DNA of 64,000 nt from Amoebidium appalachense (GCA_963693365.1 CAVNZM010000008.1:6510001-6574000); one strand, 5' to 3'; shown: positions 19,166-45,527, numbered from the stretch's first letter. Notes: generated by a model from the sequence alone, not told the origin. Translations and numbers: made by a program.

Positions 19166-19629
19166 TAGTGAAGTCCAAGATCTCAGCTCAGAGGAGTGCA
19201 ATTGCAGTTAGTTGGAGCGCAACAATTGGCTCAATCATTAGCATTCCAACCAATCACAAATGTAAAATTAACACATTGATGAGCCAGATCTGAACATCAG
19301 AATTAAACCAATCATCAAGCGTCATCGCTCTTTTGCCCTAGTTCAAAAAAGGCACGTAGATTGGTTAGAATTATAGGAAGTCTAATTCAATTGGTGCGGT
19401 GCATCGACGAAAAGTCTGACGTCACATTCCATTCCAAAAAATAAGCGATTTGATTGGTGCGGGGGCTCGACGAAAAGTTAATGGCGAGTCACGGCTAGTA
19501 TAGACTAGTGCTGCCATGTGCCATTGCGGACCGATCGGCCTAGATCAAGGACCACTATGATTGCAGCACCACAATCATTAGCACCATCCACCTCTACTTA
19601 GGCCCCTGAGGGGCAGCTAGAACCCATCC
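19166..19629. other. Spacer between two LINE copies
   Basis: No gene is seen. A motif ending CGACGAAAAGT occurs twice (about 19387-19421 and 19455-19487). The stretch may be the LINE 5' UTR, since ORF1 starts directly after it. Confidence 0.4.
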
Positions 19630-20555
19630 ATGGCTTCTCAGGACGTATCCATATTCCCGGACCCTCCTGAAACACCGCCTGGGAGCCACAAACATGATAC
19701 ACGGGAAGGAGAATCCCCAGATAAGCGTTAACGAAACAGAGCCGGGCGGAACAGGTTCCCTTTCCCGAGGTTAAAGCGCCACTGGCACCAGCCGCGCCGC
19801 CAGCCAGTAGTTTTATTACGAAAAAACAACTGCAGTTGATACCCGAGAAGGCTAGGAAATCTGTGCTCAAACTTTTGGTGCATCATGAGCATCTCCGCAC
19901 CCAAGTCACCGACTTAACAACCCAAGTAGCCGAGTATAAAGCCAAACAGGACCAAACAGACCTCGTTGTTCAGCAAATGGAGACGCGCTTACAGCAGCTG
20001 GAAGCTGACCGGGCACCCCCCACTGGCCCTGCCCATGCGGGCCCAGCCTCTGCAGCAAAGGCAGCCCCCGATGGGTTACCCACTCCCCCCGGATCTCCTA
20101 AGTTCATACCGGGTCCCACGACGAACTCTAAGGTGTACCGCACTACCGTGGACGCCAAGACCGTGTACGTGTCCGAGAAAGTCAAAACGTATGCAGAGTC
20201 GGTGGCCCAGACCCACGGGGCTACCCAGGCTATGGCAGCCCTTGCCGCAGCATCGGCCCTGCACCCAACCCGCCGCCCTCGGGTGGCATCTGACCCTGCA
20301 CCTGAGGGTACCAACGAGTCCGAGCTGACCACCGCAGCCTTCACCATGGTGCCGGCCAACATCAGCACCATGCGTGACCGTCTCTACACCCTCGGTGTCC
20401 TCAACCGAATGATTCCCGACGTGCTCTTCATTGGCCGTCGCTACACAGTGTTCATCGACGTGCGTGCCGGCTACCGTGATACCCTCGTAAGCATCATCCA
20501 ACGTGCTACCGACGCCACCTTTCTCGCAGGCGTCGACCTACAACACCACACTTAA
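19630..20555 (+). pseudogene. LINE ORF1 (gag-like, coiled coil), frame-broken
   Basis: An ATG at 19630 opens a short frame (MASQDVSIFPDPPETPPG) that stops near 19730. The downstream frame, open to 20555, carries EKARKSVLKLLVHHEHL and a heptad-like stretch (TTQVAEYKAKQDQTD, ETRLQQLEAD) that should form a coiled coil. A Pro/Ala-rich linker follows, then a folded C-terminal part (MRDRLYTLGVLNRMIPDVLF). Coiled coil plus a nucleic-acid-binding C-terminus is a usual ORF1 plan, but no zinc knuckle is visible. It sits directly upstream of the endonuclease, which supports ORF1 identity. Confidence 0.65.
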
Positions 20556-20789
20556 CCATGCTGAAGCAGGAGGCTGCTGCCCGGGCCTCTTCAAAGTTGG
20601 CAACGCCTGGTGCTTGCGCGGGTGGCCGACGCCCACGCCTGGGCTGCCAAGGCAGCCAGACTTTACCCGGCACACGACAGCCGGGTCAAAACAGCAGCTG
20701 AGGTGCGTGCGTACTGCCAGGGGAGGCTCAGCACGTCCAGGTCTTCAGCAAGCCCTACGAACCCAAGGCCGCCCCAGCCAACTCCCAGT

Positions 20790-21677
20790 AAGCATCATGC
20801 TCTCCTTTCTCTTCTGGAATTCTCGTAGTAGTCCAAATAAGGGGGTAAAGCACAGTTTCTTCTTTCGTTATCCCAACAGGAGTTCCCGTTTATTGTTGTC
20901 GCAGAAACGTGGTGGCGAGACCACGCGACACTCCGTCGGTCTGGACGGTTCATGGGCGATGAGGTCTACTCAGCCCCAGTGGGCTACAAGCATCACTTCG
21001 GCGTAGTGTTCATCGCCGCCTCCCACTTTGTTAACCACTGTTCACTAGTAATAGCCCGCACCATACACACACTCACTAATATAGTTTGTGGCCGTATGTG
21101 CACGTTTGTTTATTTTCCACCTAGCCTTCCACTGCTAGCACTAATACACGAACTTAACGCCATTGCCCTACATAACCCCACACTAGTGTTAGGAGACTTT
21201 AATAGCCCGTTAGTTACCACACCCCACCCCATACACGGCCACCCACAGGCCCTACTTGAACCCAACCACCCACGCACACCAACGTTTCACACTTTTGTTA
21301 CAGCGTTACGCCTTACTCTTCCAGCTGTAGTACAAGAACACCGCACGGACTGGGGGGCAGCCTCTGGTCCTTGCACTTTACACATACACCACAACCTGTG
21401 GCACCCCCCACCGTCAGACCACCTACCTATAGTTTTCCGCACTACACTTAGCCTTTCTACGCCGTCACCACAACACACAGACTTAACGTACGCAAACTTC
21501 AAAGCGAGCGCGGCCAAGCAGACACGCGCTTCTTTTTCCAGACGGTGCAACCGAGTCTATTGTCGCTTGTGCGTGATGGACGCCAAGCCCCGCTACGAAG
21601 CGACCATACCTTCATCGATAGAGTATGATCTACAGTACGCGAAACCTTGTGGGACGTCAGTGAATATGCCTGTTTAG
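20790..21677 (+). pseudogene. LINE ORF2 endonuclease domain
   Basis: A short start (SFLFWNSRSS) precedes a frame change. From about 20880 the frame carries apurinic-endonuclease-like motifs in order: FIVVAETWW, LVLGDFNSP and SDHLPIVF. These are the Glu, Asp-Asn and Asp-His catalytic signatures of the exonuclease-endonuclease-phosphatase fold used for target nicking. The frame ends at 21677 with degraded sequence before RT. Confidence 0.8.
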
Positions 21678-22029
21678 GTGCCCAAGTTTCCCCACAAGCA
21701 CGAACTGCACACACTCGCGGCCCTCGAGCGGAGGCTGCCTTACGTAAGCCTCTACCGTATCACATGCTAATGGGTAATATTCGGAAGATTGATCGCGGCG
21801 CGGCGATCATTCGATTCGAATAACGGCCGACCCGTCATCCGACCCGGACACTGCAACCGATTCCTTTTACGGCACCCTGTTTAAACGTAACCCGACCTGT
21901 ACGGCCACGGATCTGCCAGGGCAGGCACCCCCTCCTGTTTTTGTTCCACCCACCGACACACCACCACCCCCACACACGGCGTGGCCAGTGGGGCCGGCTG
22001 AGAAAGTTTGGGCCGGGGCTGAACTGGGG

Positions 22030-23060
22030 GCATACTTTACCCCAGACTTGTGGTATGGCAGTTAGTCTCCCGTTACTCGTCCCGCAAAGCGTGTGGGCCG
22101 GACGGCATCCCTATGGCACTACTTAAGGTACTCATCCCACCCCGACCCGAGAAAGACGAAAAGCGTGGCCCGCCGCCACTGGGCACCACTTACATGTATT
22201 CTTAGCGAATTGTTTAGCTGGTATTCTGATGTCGGTAAATTGCCCTCGGCTCGGAGTGGCTAGACACCATAGTGTTTCCCCTCAAGAATACGGTTGCACG
22301 GGGCCCCATTCACGAATTTTGCCCTATCACCCTTACGTCCGTTTTTCGCCGATTATTCGAAAGTGGCCTTTAACAGGCCTTTTCCCGTAACCCCACCCTT
22401 AAGCAGGCTTCCCAGCTGAGCCCTCTTCAGGCGGCGTTTCGGCATCGACACTCATGTTACGCTCAAATCCTCACCCTACATAATGCAACTCAAAGTGATA
22501 CCGAGCACCTCGTATTTATCGATTTTAAGAACGCGTACGACTCGGACACGGTCGACCTCCCTCGCCTGTGGGCCAAGTTGGCCACTCGCGGTGTCCCATT
22601 CCAAATGGGGAGTCGGCTACTGGAAGCTATGTTTACGTTTACACGCGGACGGGTGGTGGTTATTGGGCGGCTATCCCCAGGGTTTACCCGCATACGCGGG
22701 GTACTTCAAGGGTCCCTGCTAAGCCCACTTCTTTTCAACCTGTATATTGATGATTTAGCCGACGCTCTTTCTGCGGCACAAATTGACGGGGGGTTGCCAT
22801 CCCAGGCTCCCCCCGCCCTCTTTTTTGCCGACGATATTGTGCTTATGTCATCCGATCCTATCGAACTACGGCAATATTTTTGTGTGGTTGAACATTGGTG
22901 CCAGCGCAACGATATGAAGGTTAACGTCAAAAAGTGTGCCTTTTTATCAAAATCGATACCGGCATGGGACGACGTTTTTATATTCGGCAGTCCCCTCCGA
23001 GTCCCTCGCCCGATCGAAAATAAGTATTTGGGGGTTCCGGTGGGTGAGTGGGGCATATGT
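22030..23060 (+). pseudogene. LINE ORF2 reverse transcriptase, frame-broken
   Basis: RT blocks in order: ACGPDGIPMALLKVLIP (about 22090), CPITLTSVFRRLFE (22325), FRHRHSCYAQILTLHN, FIDFKNAYDS (22515), RGVLQGSLLSPLLFNLYIDD (22695-22755), FFADDIVLMSS (22820) and KYLGVPVGEWG (23022). The palm with FADD is intact in one long frame, 22578-23228, while the fingers are spread over other frames with stops. A non-LTR element of the RT-endonuclease class. Confidence 0.85.
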
Positions 23061-23760
23061 TCAAACGGATGGTCGACCGTCGGGTGGAGAGTGCAGGCAG
23101 GTGTCTTCGTTTATTTAGGGATGTGTATCTTGCTATTAATCTTTCTACTACTGTACACTTACACAACCGTCATAGTATATTTTGCACCTTTATTCGCCCT
23201 TTGTCTGAGTACGGGTTGCCTTTATTAGCTATGGCACCCCCTGATACCGTTGGAAATGTTCTCCAATGACTAGATGACTTCCACTACACAACTTGTTGTA
23301 CGTTTCTTACTGGCCTTTCCACGCCTATTTCTAGACGCCTTTTCGATTCTTTATTACGCACTCACACCACCATCACAACGCACACACGAATTAGCCCTAA
23401 GGCTTAAATTTCACGAGCAAATCACCCGCCTATCCGCCATTGCCCCGACCCATCCACTCCTCCGGCTACACGCATCCCCGCCGGACTCGCCCCTCTACCT
23501 CTTCCCTTCCACATCGTCTCTGCCCATTGTCGAGCGATATGCGGAGTGGCTGGCAACTCCACCGGAGGTACGGCTGGACCATAGTGTGACTAATAGTTTT
23601 AAGTCTATGGCTGATAGATACCGTAGGGCCTTTTTACTTTACGTGTCGAGTCCCTCCCAGTGTTAGGTCAGCAAAAACACCAACTACTAGTAGCCTATAT
23701 GGCGGATACGGTTAGACAATCTCGCTCCTATATAGATTCGTTTAATCATGATGTTGTGTC
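23061..23760 (+). pseudogene. LINE ORF2 C-terminal part
   Basis: Frames alternate but carry LHNRHSIFCTFIRPLSEYGLP, then QRTHELALRLKFHEQITRL and THPLLRLHASPP. The last recognisable part, LLVAYMADTVR and SYIDSF at 23690-23740, also occurs in the copy at 18581-19165. After about 23745 the similarity ends and the zinc motif and 3' UTR of that copy are missing, so this element lacks the usual 3' end. Confidence 0.7.
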
Positions 23761-24049
23761 GTGTTTTTTTAGACACAATGTAACACACAGAAATGGGGTC
23801 GCAAATTTCACACTATCAAGTCTAAGTTTTTGGAGACTCATATATACCTCGGTGTACATGTACGCCTATCATGATTCAAACATAGGTTGTTATAATCATC
23901 AACGCGTGTATGAAAAATGCCGTACATGTGTACTACAGAGGGGGGAAATTATACTAATATTTTTCTTTCACACATGTATAAAGAAAAACCAATATATGCG
24001 CAGTATGATATGGGCTCTTCGCGATCGCATTCGGCTGAGTTCGTAATCA

Positions 24050-24456
24050 GCTTTCCACAATGATCAATGACATGATACAAGGAAAAAAATGCCGGAATTG
24101 AATGCCGCCGGACGAAAGGTAACTATTGTATAAATATATATTATACATATATATTGGCAGAGTGAGCATTGTATAATTATTTCACCATCATATGCAAAAG
24201 AATCCACATTATCTAGAATGAATTTATGTTTGTGCTATACTATCTATGTTCACTCCGAATACTATAGTGCTTCAAGAGTGTTTTTTTAGTGCGCGTATCA
24301 ATGAAGATATGCAGCCAAAATATCCTTGCCCAACACAATTTTGAAATTCCACAGGGTTTTTCGCATTTTCCCCACTATGCAACTGAGCAGCTGCCGCAGC
24401 GTCTAGAGGTAGCCCAGCTAGGCCGGGCGCGGAGCCACGCGCTGGGCCAAGAAGCG
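24050..24456. other. AT-rich intergenic DNA, no gene seen
   Basis: AT-rich stretches (TATATATATT near 24135-24155) with no supported frame. Confidence 0.5.
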
Positions 24457-24531
24457 GGTCAAGCAGGTCAAGCGGGTCAAGCGGGTCAAGCGGGTCAAGC
24501 GGATCAAGCGGGTCAAGCGGCTAGGCTTCCA
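24457..24531 (+). repeat. 9-bp minisatellite (GTCAAGCGG)n
   Basis: About eight units of a 9-base repeat with small variants (GTCAAGCAG, ATCAAGCGG). As the unit is a multiple of three, it would encode Gln-Ala-Gly repeats in one frame. I see no gene context to support translation. Confidence 0.9.
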
Positions 24532-28926
<4,395 letters not shown>

Positions 28927-29106
28927 GAGAAAACAAGGTGTAACGAGCTGTGCACCCCTTTGAATGGACAAGACAGATTCGGGGTAGATAAGTCTGCCTC
29001 GAGAATTCAAACACCGTTCAGGGAAAACAAGATATATAGAGCTGTGCACCCTTTGAATGGACGTATGAAGGGTGCCGATCAGAAAAATCTGCCTCGAGAA
29101 TCAAAA
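28927..29106 (+). repeat. Tandem duplication, about 94-bp unit
   Basis: Two diverged units share GAAAACAAG, GAGCTGTGCACCC, TTTGAATGGAC and CTGCCTCGAGAAT in the same order (28927-29011 and 29021-29106). No coding frame is conserved between them. Confidence 0.8.
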
Positions 29107-29221
29107 TCCACAAAGCAGTTCACACCCACACCGAGAAACACTTGAATTAACAAACACACGAATTAACCACTGATATATATATATATATATATATAACACG
29201 ACGGCCATATGCGTCCAGATG

Positions 29222-29758
29222 TCAAGCAGCATGCACGGGCCGATGAAGCACCTGCTAATTATTATGGCAAATTCATACATTGACATGCTGCTTGCTTTTT
29301 CTTAGTGAGATAATACAAGGGGCTGTTGCAAACGCACATAAAGCACATGCTGAGACAAAGCGCCAGTATGGAAGCGAAAAAACAGCGTGCACGACCTAGC
29401 ATTCCCAATATTGCATAATAGCCAGCGTTTTCAACATGCAAGTGAGCATCGAAGGAACTCCAAAAACAAGTGCACAAATGAGAAAATCAACAGTCCTATT
29501 CCCGCAAGACACACAAGCACCTACACCAACGAACACATGCAACCCAAACCGCAAGCACAAGAGCACAAAGGCACCTCTGATACATACCTGTGCTAGGTAC
29601 GTAAAGAGCCAGAAGAGGTAGCAGCAGATGGCAGTCTCAATCAAACACACACGGATAGTGGCCGCATTCTCGCCCTTCCTCACGAACATCGGCAGCACAA
29701 TCCCAATAAAAGCCCAAAACGCCGTGACGCCGGCAAGAATAATATTGGGGTCGGCCAT
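29222..29758 (-). CDS. ATP6V0E: V-type H+-ATPase subunit e (membrane V0 sector)
   Basis: Exon 1 runs from the ATG at 29758 to 29588: 57 codons with two hydrophobic segments (about residues 6-24 and 38-56). A KGEN linker lies between them, and TAICCYLFWLFTYLAQ matches the CCYLFWL...LAQ signature of the family. The donor CAG/GTATGT follows. Subunit e is a small V0 protein of about 70-80 residues, in two-helix form, on acidic endomembranes. Exon 2 is uncertain. The phase-0 acceptor at 29252 gives VLHRPVHAA and a stop at 29222, so 66 aa. A different frame at the same place reads CFIGPCMLLDIW, which resembles the family end but does not fit the donor phase. Exon 1 is the reliable part. Confidence 0.85.
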
Positions 29759-31140
29759 ATTATTTAAATATAGACAAATGCCTTTTCTCTGTGTTTCCAC
29801 CTTTGTGAGAAGCTTCTAATGCCTTCCCTTCCTCAGAGCTTTGTTCCCCTTACAGAGATTTCGTTCTTCGTTTCTTCGTTTTGGACTCTGGCTGTTTCAA
29901 ACTTGATGATTTTTGGGTTGATTCAATTCTTCCATATTTGGGTTGCAAAAATATCGGACCAATCAAACGTAACGTTGAAAGCTGATATCACCGGGGGGCG
30001 GACCAGGGCTCGGGCTAGCCAGCCGGAATCCTCCTCAGCCGAGCCGAGCCAAAATCGCTCCGGAAGGCGGCTTGGCTGAAATCCCCAACCCTTCTCCCAG
30101 GCGCGGTCTACCCCATATTCTACCAATCATAAAGGACCATTTGTTTCTATATAAAGGCTTTTAATATTAATTTTACAGGCGGAATTGAATCCGATTATGA
30201 CTCTTTGTAATTGGTCCAGTTTTATAGGAAAAGATAAAGACTTTAAAAAACCAAATTTAAATATTATTTTTTAAACATATAATTTAATAATATTATCGGT
30301 ATTTTAACGTCCAGATGGAGCCACCTGCGATGGAGGGTTTAGCCAGCTGAGCCAGCCAGAATCCTGCCAGCCCTGGGGCAGACGCGTCGCGTAGGCCAAG
30401 ACCAATGCACCGCGTAGGCCGCCCGCGCCCACCTCGGCAGCCTTTGCAGAGAAGTGCACAAAGATTAGCGTTTTGGAAAAGATGGAGAAGGAGACATAAG
30501 GGGAACACTTTGCAGGTTGCTTATCAAGGATTAGTAGAAAACTCAATAAACTTTAGTGCTTTTTTCTTTTTGGTTTTTTGGGAGACAAGAAGGCAACCAT
30601 GCTCATAGAAACCGCCTTGAGTAGTGTGGATTCAACCACACATGATTTTAAATTGTTTAATCAATCTCTCGCTATTGCGGCCGCAGAGCTGCACAGCCGC
30701 TGAGTCTACATGCAAAACAGCGAAGCATTGAGGCAAAAAAGCATACCTACCAAAGTCTACCTCCCTCAAAAGTAAAATGAGAAATTATAACAAAGTAAAA
30801 AAAAGTATATTATATCACAAAACGTGCTTGCTAAGAAAACGAAAGTCTTTAGTTCATGAAGCTCGTTGTTTTGATCGTTTCTGGAGTGTTCGTCTTATAA
30901 AAAGAATGTTTGAATAAATCGGTCGCACCCTTTTGCACACGTCATCACTTCCCAAAAAAAAAAAAAAACACCCGACGGGCCGCGCGGGCGATCTAGTTCA
31001 CAACACAACACCATACCGTTTCACTCCCTACCAACGAATTCTTATCCAACCAACCCGACCCAAAGACCCACCTAATCCCCATATATTTTACAGTGTTGTT
31101 CCCTCTTAATACGGTTCTCCACCTACCTGACCCACCAACC
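29759..31140. promoter_or_regulatory. Shared upstream region of divergent ATP6V0E and TXNL1
   Basis: The genes on each side are transcribed away from each other, so this 1.4 kb holds both promoters. Two GC-rich blocks (about 29995-30110 and 30305-30450) share AGCCAG and CCAGAATCCTG/CCGGAATCCTC wording and may be a diverged repeat. AT-rich DNA lies between them. There is no TATA box I would defend and no gene. Confidence 0.45.
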
Positions 31141-41184
<10,044 letters not shown>

Positions 41185-41992
41185 GAATAGACCTTCCGAA
41201 AAAGGAAACACAGGAATGTAGTGGTGTGGTCTTGGTGCTTAGTTTGTATGTGATAATGGTTTTATTCATGGCATTTTATGCTATAATTGTTGCCGAATAG
41301 TGTTTTGGTTTACGTAGGAGCCTATGCACATTGAAAGCACCGGTATTTTCTTAGTGGTAGAAACTCACTCATTCGTGGTATGTCTACTCTACTTCATTCA
41401 CTATTTTCATCATTTTTCACAGCCCCAAGAACCACATTGAGACTTTGTAAAATGTCTGTTGCTTATGCTTTTGCGTAACTGAAACAAGCCGCTTTTGCCA
41501 TGTTAGTGCAAGTATGTAGTGAATTTGGTGGGTCTGGGAGCGTGGCGCTGTGCGCTTGTATTACTCGTTCTGAAAATTAAACTACAAATTTTTAACGAAG
41601 CATAATATGGAGGTCGAGCATCTCAACATGCAACCTTGGTGATAAAAACGATTCGTCGCTATCGCTATACCCCCCCCCCCCCCCCCCCCCCCTTCCCGTG
41701 CATCACCCCCCCAAAAAAAAAAAAAAAAAAGAAAGAAAATACGTACACACGTGCATAGCAACCATGTACAATCGTGTATCAGATCTCCTCACACGTGCAC
41801 AATCACAATCATCGCATTTATGTGCACGTGTCACTGACACACACATGCATAGTACACAGTCTCGCTCTCCCTGCGCATGCTGTCTGCACATCACTATAAC
41901 ACACGTGTACATGTACATGTGTAATGTGCGCAGACACGTGCAGTGTGCGCACTGGCAAGCACACACACACACATGTGCACACACACACACAC

Positions 41993-42049
<57 letters not shown>

Positions 42050-42193
42050 GTGACACACACACACACACACACACAAACACACAAACACACACATGTACAC
42101 ACGTGCACAGCATGCTGCACGTACGCGTTCACCACGTCTATATTAACACACTGGTATTTGTAAAGGTGCGGTGTGGCATGTGTCTCTGCCCAG
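41185..42193. other. Downstream of TXNL1: UTR, poly(C)/poly(A), (CA)n
   Basis: The first ~480 bases are ordinary-complexity DNA, probably TXNL1 3' UTR and flank. Poly(C) is at 41671-41692, C7-A18 at 41706-41730 and (CA)n at 41957-42092. No earlier exon for the candidate at 42194 is recognised. Confidence 0.5.
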
Positions 42194-42294
42194 GCACCGT
42201 GGCGCCTTACAGCGCCTGCGAGCTGCGCATGAAACACAATGTGTACACAGGGCCCAATCCCTTTGCGGCCTTGACACGTCATGAATTTGTGTAA
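42194..42294 (+). CDS. Possible terminal exon of an unidentified gene
   Basis: A pyrimidine-rich acceptor (GTCTCTGCCCAG) precedes a stretch of normal codon complexity, reading TVAPYSACELRMKHNVY and then TGPNPFAALTRHEFV and TAA at 42292-42294. It stands out from the surrounding CA repeats. I do not recognise the family and see no upstream exon. It would be on the same strand as TXNL1 and converge on the minus-strand NDUFB2 gene. It could be an alternative end of a neighbouring transcript or chance. Confidence 0.35.
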
Positions 42295-42721
42295 ACATGA
42301 ACTCTTTCAGCAGAATGGAGCCGGCGACGGTGTGTGGTTGTGTGGTTTGGGTGAGCACATTGTAGGCAAAGTGGAGTACGCTGGTGGGTGAGTGAGGCTG
42401 TGCACGAGGCCGACTGCATGTACACCTTCATGCAGATTCACACAGCCTGCACCCGTGTAATGTGTGTGTGTGTCTGTGCCCTGTGTGTGTGTGCACGTGT
42501 GTGTGTGTGCATGCGCGTGGATGTGTGCATGTGTGTGTTTTGTGTGTGTGTGTGTGTGTATTGTGTGCGTGTTGGGGGGAACACGATAGAAATAGGCGCA
42601 AGTTTGGTGACCACCCGGCCAGCCAGGTGGCTTTTTACTTTCTGCCGTCCGGCCCACGTATCACCGTGTGCCACACAGCACTCTCCACCAATCGCATGTG
42701 CCCGCCATAAGCCATATATGA

Positions 42722-42783
42722 TTAATGGTGACCCTTCTCGCCGTGGCCGTGGCCGTGGCCGTGGTCCCACGGGTGCTCCAGAC

Positions 42784-42859
<76 letters not shown>

Positions 42860-43074
42860 CGCGCAGAGGGGGGGGGGGGGGGGGGGGGGGATGGAGGCGG
42901 AGGTCAAGAGTGTGTTACATGGAGGGAGAAAGGGTGGAGGGCGGGTAAAGATGGTGGTGGTGGTGGGGAGAGGGGGGGAGAGGGGGGAGAGGGGGGAGGG
43001 AATGGTGAGGGAGGGGGACGTGTTGGTTAGTCTGATGAACATAGTGGTCGGGGGGCCTGAACACAGGGGAAAAG

Positions 43075-43116
<42 letters not shown>

Positions 43117-44106
43117 GGGGAAGAAAAAAGAAAAAAGAAAAAAGAAAACACAGAGCAAAGCAACCAGCCAGAGTGCACACAGAAGGGCGCACCAAGATGG
43201 GGTGAGGTGGGCATGGAGGGGTGAGGCACAGACTGCTGGAAAAACGGATGCGCACAGTGTGTGTGTGTGTGTGTGCGTGTCTGTGTGTGTGTGTGACAGA
43301 GAGAGAGAGAGTGCGTGTGTGTGTAAGTATTTATGCGCGCGCGCGCATGTGTATGCCTGTGCCTGTGCCTGTGCGCGTGGGTGCACCCGTGTGGTGTTGT
43401 TTTTATGGTGGTGGTGACGGCATACATGCAAAACCTCTCAGCACCATGTGTGTGTGCGTTGTAATAATTATTAATCGTGCAACCACAGAAAACACTTCAG
43501 GTTTCAATTTATAAACGAACATCTGTGCACAATCTGTGCTCATGTGTGCACGCTGCAAACAAACACAAACAACCGCTCAGGGACAAACCCTCACCATCAA
43601 GCAGCGTCAAACCAAAAACACTCAAGAGGATTGAGAGCCCTCCGTCCCTCCCCCCCCCATCTCCCCCCCTGCGCGCACACACACACACACATGTGCGCAC
43701 ACACGTACACCAACACAACCACCAATTCCCCCGGGCCACGGGTGCAAAGCATCCAAACAATAGGCACGTTATTGAGGTTTCTGTGGTACGTGCCCCAAAC
43801 TAGAATATATTCGTGCATATAAGGTGTGTGTGTGTGGATGTGCCCGTGTGTGCATGTCTGTGTGTAATGGCAGTGAGCCCAACGTCGTGCAGGCTAATGT
43901 ATGAGATCCGTGTGATGTGTGTGTGTGTGTGTGTGTATGTGTGTGTGTATGTATGTGTGGCTGTGAGTGCGCACGCTCAAGCATGCGTGCATCCGGACAA
44001 GCGTGCACGCGCACATGTGCACAAGTGTGCAAGTGCATGCACACACGTGTGTGTGCATGTGGGGGGGGGGGGGGGGGGGGGGGGGTGAAAGCCATGAAAG
44101 TACGTG

Positions 44107-44139
<33 letters not shown>

Positions 44140-45321
44140 TGTGTGCACGTGCATGGTGTTGGGTGAATGTGAGCACGCATCTGTGATATGGTGTGCCTGT
44201 GTGTGATTGCACGCTCGCTGGTGTATATATGTCTCTGTGTGTGTGCGTGTGTGTGCACGGTTTTTTGTGTGCTTGCACGTGCACGCGCAAACTGTGTGCA
44301 TTCCTGTGTGTGTCGGTGTGTATGCGTGTGTGTGTGTGTGTGCGTATGTGTGCATGCGTGAGTGTGTGTACGTGTGCGTGTGTGTGTGTGCGCGCGCGCA
44401 CGAGTGTGTCTGTGTGTGTGTGGGGGGGGGGGGGGGGGGGTTGTGGAGGGGGGGGGGGGGGGGGGGGGGGGGAGAATGCCCCTATGTGTGTATGCCTTTG
44501 TCCGTATTTGATTATGTGCACGTGTTCTCAGCCAAGGTGTGTATCCTATTCCGACACGCCTACGTAAGAATGTGTGTCTGTGTATGTGTTTCGTCCTAGT
44601 ACAGTAATGATGTGGGTTCGTATGCATACAAGTGTCCGTGTGTGTGTGTGTGTGCTTGTGTGCGTGTGTGTGCGTGTGTGTGTGTGTGTGTGTGTTCTTT
44701 GTGCGGGTGTGTATCCGTCTGTGTGAGTGTATTAAAGGAGGATGTTGCGTGGAGGAGTATGGCGGGGCGGAGGGGGGGGAGGCTGTGTGCATCCGTGTGG
44801 GCCTGCTTCTGTTTGAGCCTGTGCATTATACATAAGCACGAGTTCACAGCCGAAGCGCATGTGCTGTGGCAGTCTACGTAGGTACATGTGTCTGCGTATG
44901 TGTTTTCGCCAATACAAGTGCATGTAGTTCGAGTGTGTACGGGTACAAGGACGTGTGTGTGTGTACATCCGTGTTTATTAGGAAGTTCAAGAACACGCAC
45001 GTGCCTCTCGGTGTGCAAAGATTCGGACAAAGGCCCCACCAGGGTGGCGTGTGCCTGTGCAATCCTGTGTGTGTCTGTGCGAGTTATGTATCTACGAGCA
45101 CTATATCCTTTATCCCTGTGTGTGTGCCACATCAACCAGTTGAGCAGGTGGGAGGAGTGTGTGTTGTAGCTAAAAGAAAAGCGCAATTAGGTGTCCTCGT
45201 GCAGAGACTACGTCCTTTATGCCACATTGTGTGCTTCTATCTGTACTAGAACCCTCTCCCTTTATCTGTGTATGTTCCGTGTGTGTGCTTGTGTGTATGT
45301 GTAAGTGTCTGTACGTGTGTG

Positions 45322-45369
<48 letters not shown>

Positions 45370-45527
45370 TGTGTGCGCGCACGTGTGCGCTGTGCACGTA
45401 CCAGCATGGCCTTGCCGTCATGGAAGCCCCTGTAGAAAATCCAGGTCCACATCATGGCGCCAAAACCCTTACCCAGCAGCACCATATTGCGCGGTGCGCC
45501 GTGGAGTGCGTGGTGTGCCCCGCCCAT
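42722..45527 (-). CDS. NDUFB2: NDUFB2-like mitochondrial complex I accessory subunit (two exons)
   Basis: Exon 1 (45527-45402) encodes 42 residues, [16 protein letters not shown] then [20 protein letters not shown], with one membrane segment. The donor is CTG/GTACGT. Exon 2 (42784-42722) follows a CACACACAG acceptor in phase 0 and encodes [20 protein letters not shown] and TAA. Joined length is 62 aa. The aromatic MMWTWIFYR...HDG core and the His-rich HPWDHGHG end match the AGGG/NDUFB2 family, especially plant-type members that end in HPWEGH. Known role: single-pass accessory subunit of the complex I membrane arm. The 2617-base intron is mostly (GT)n, poly(G) and GTGC repeats. The in-frame codons upstream of the chosen ATG are short and unlike the family. 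Confidence 0.85.
42787..44480. repeat. Repeats in the NDUFB2 intron
   Basis: (GT)n 42787-42856, poly(G) 42868-42890 and 43078-43115, GT/GA/CG blocks 43255-43350, GT-rich DNA 43918-43960, poly(G) 44060-44084, GT-rich DNA 44106-44160 and 44230-44420, poly(G) 44421-44440 and 44448-44472. No other exon recognised on either strand. Confidence 0.85.
45319..45372 (+). repeat. (GTGC)n tetranucleotide repeat by NDUFB2 exon 1
   Basis: About 13 units of GTGC on the plus strand lie just inside the intron, 30 bases from the 5' splice site. Strict purine-pyrimidine alternation makes it a candidate Z-DNA former. Confidence 0.92.

Noticed and set aside
29995-30450. GC-rich blocks as a coding gene
   Set aside because: No frame shows a domain or splice structure; the position between divergent genes fits promoter DNA.
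45000-45070. Second exon of NDUFB2 reading GTRHPGG near 45060
   Set aside because: The frame does not match the donor phase and only RHP matches; the exon at 42784-42722 fits phase and family.
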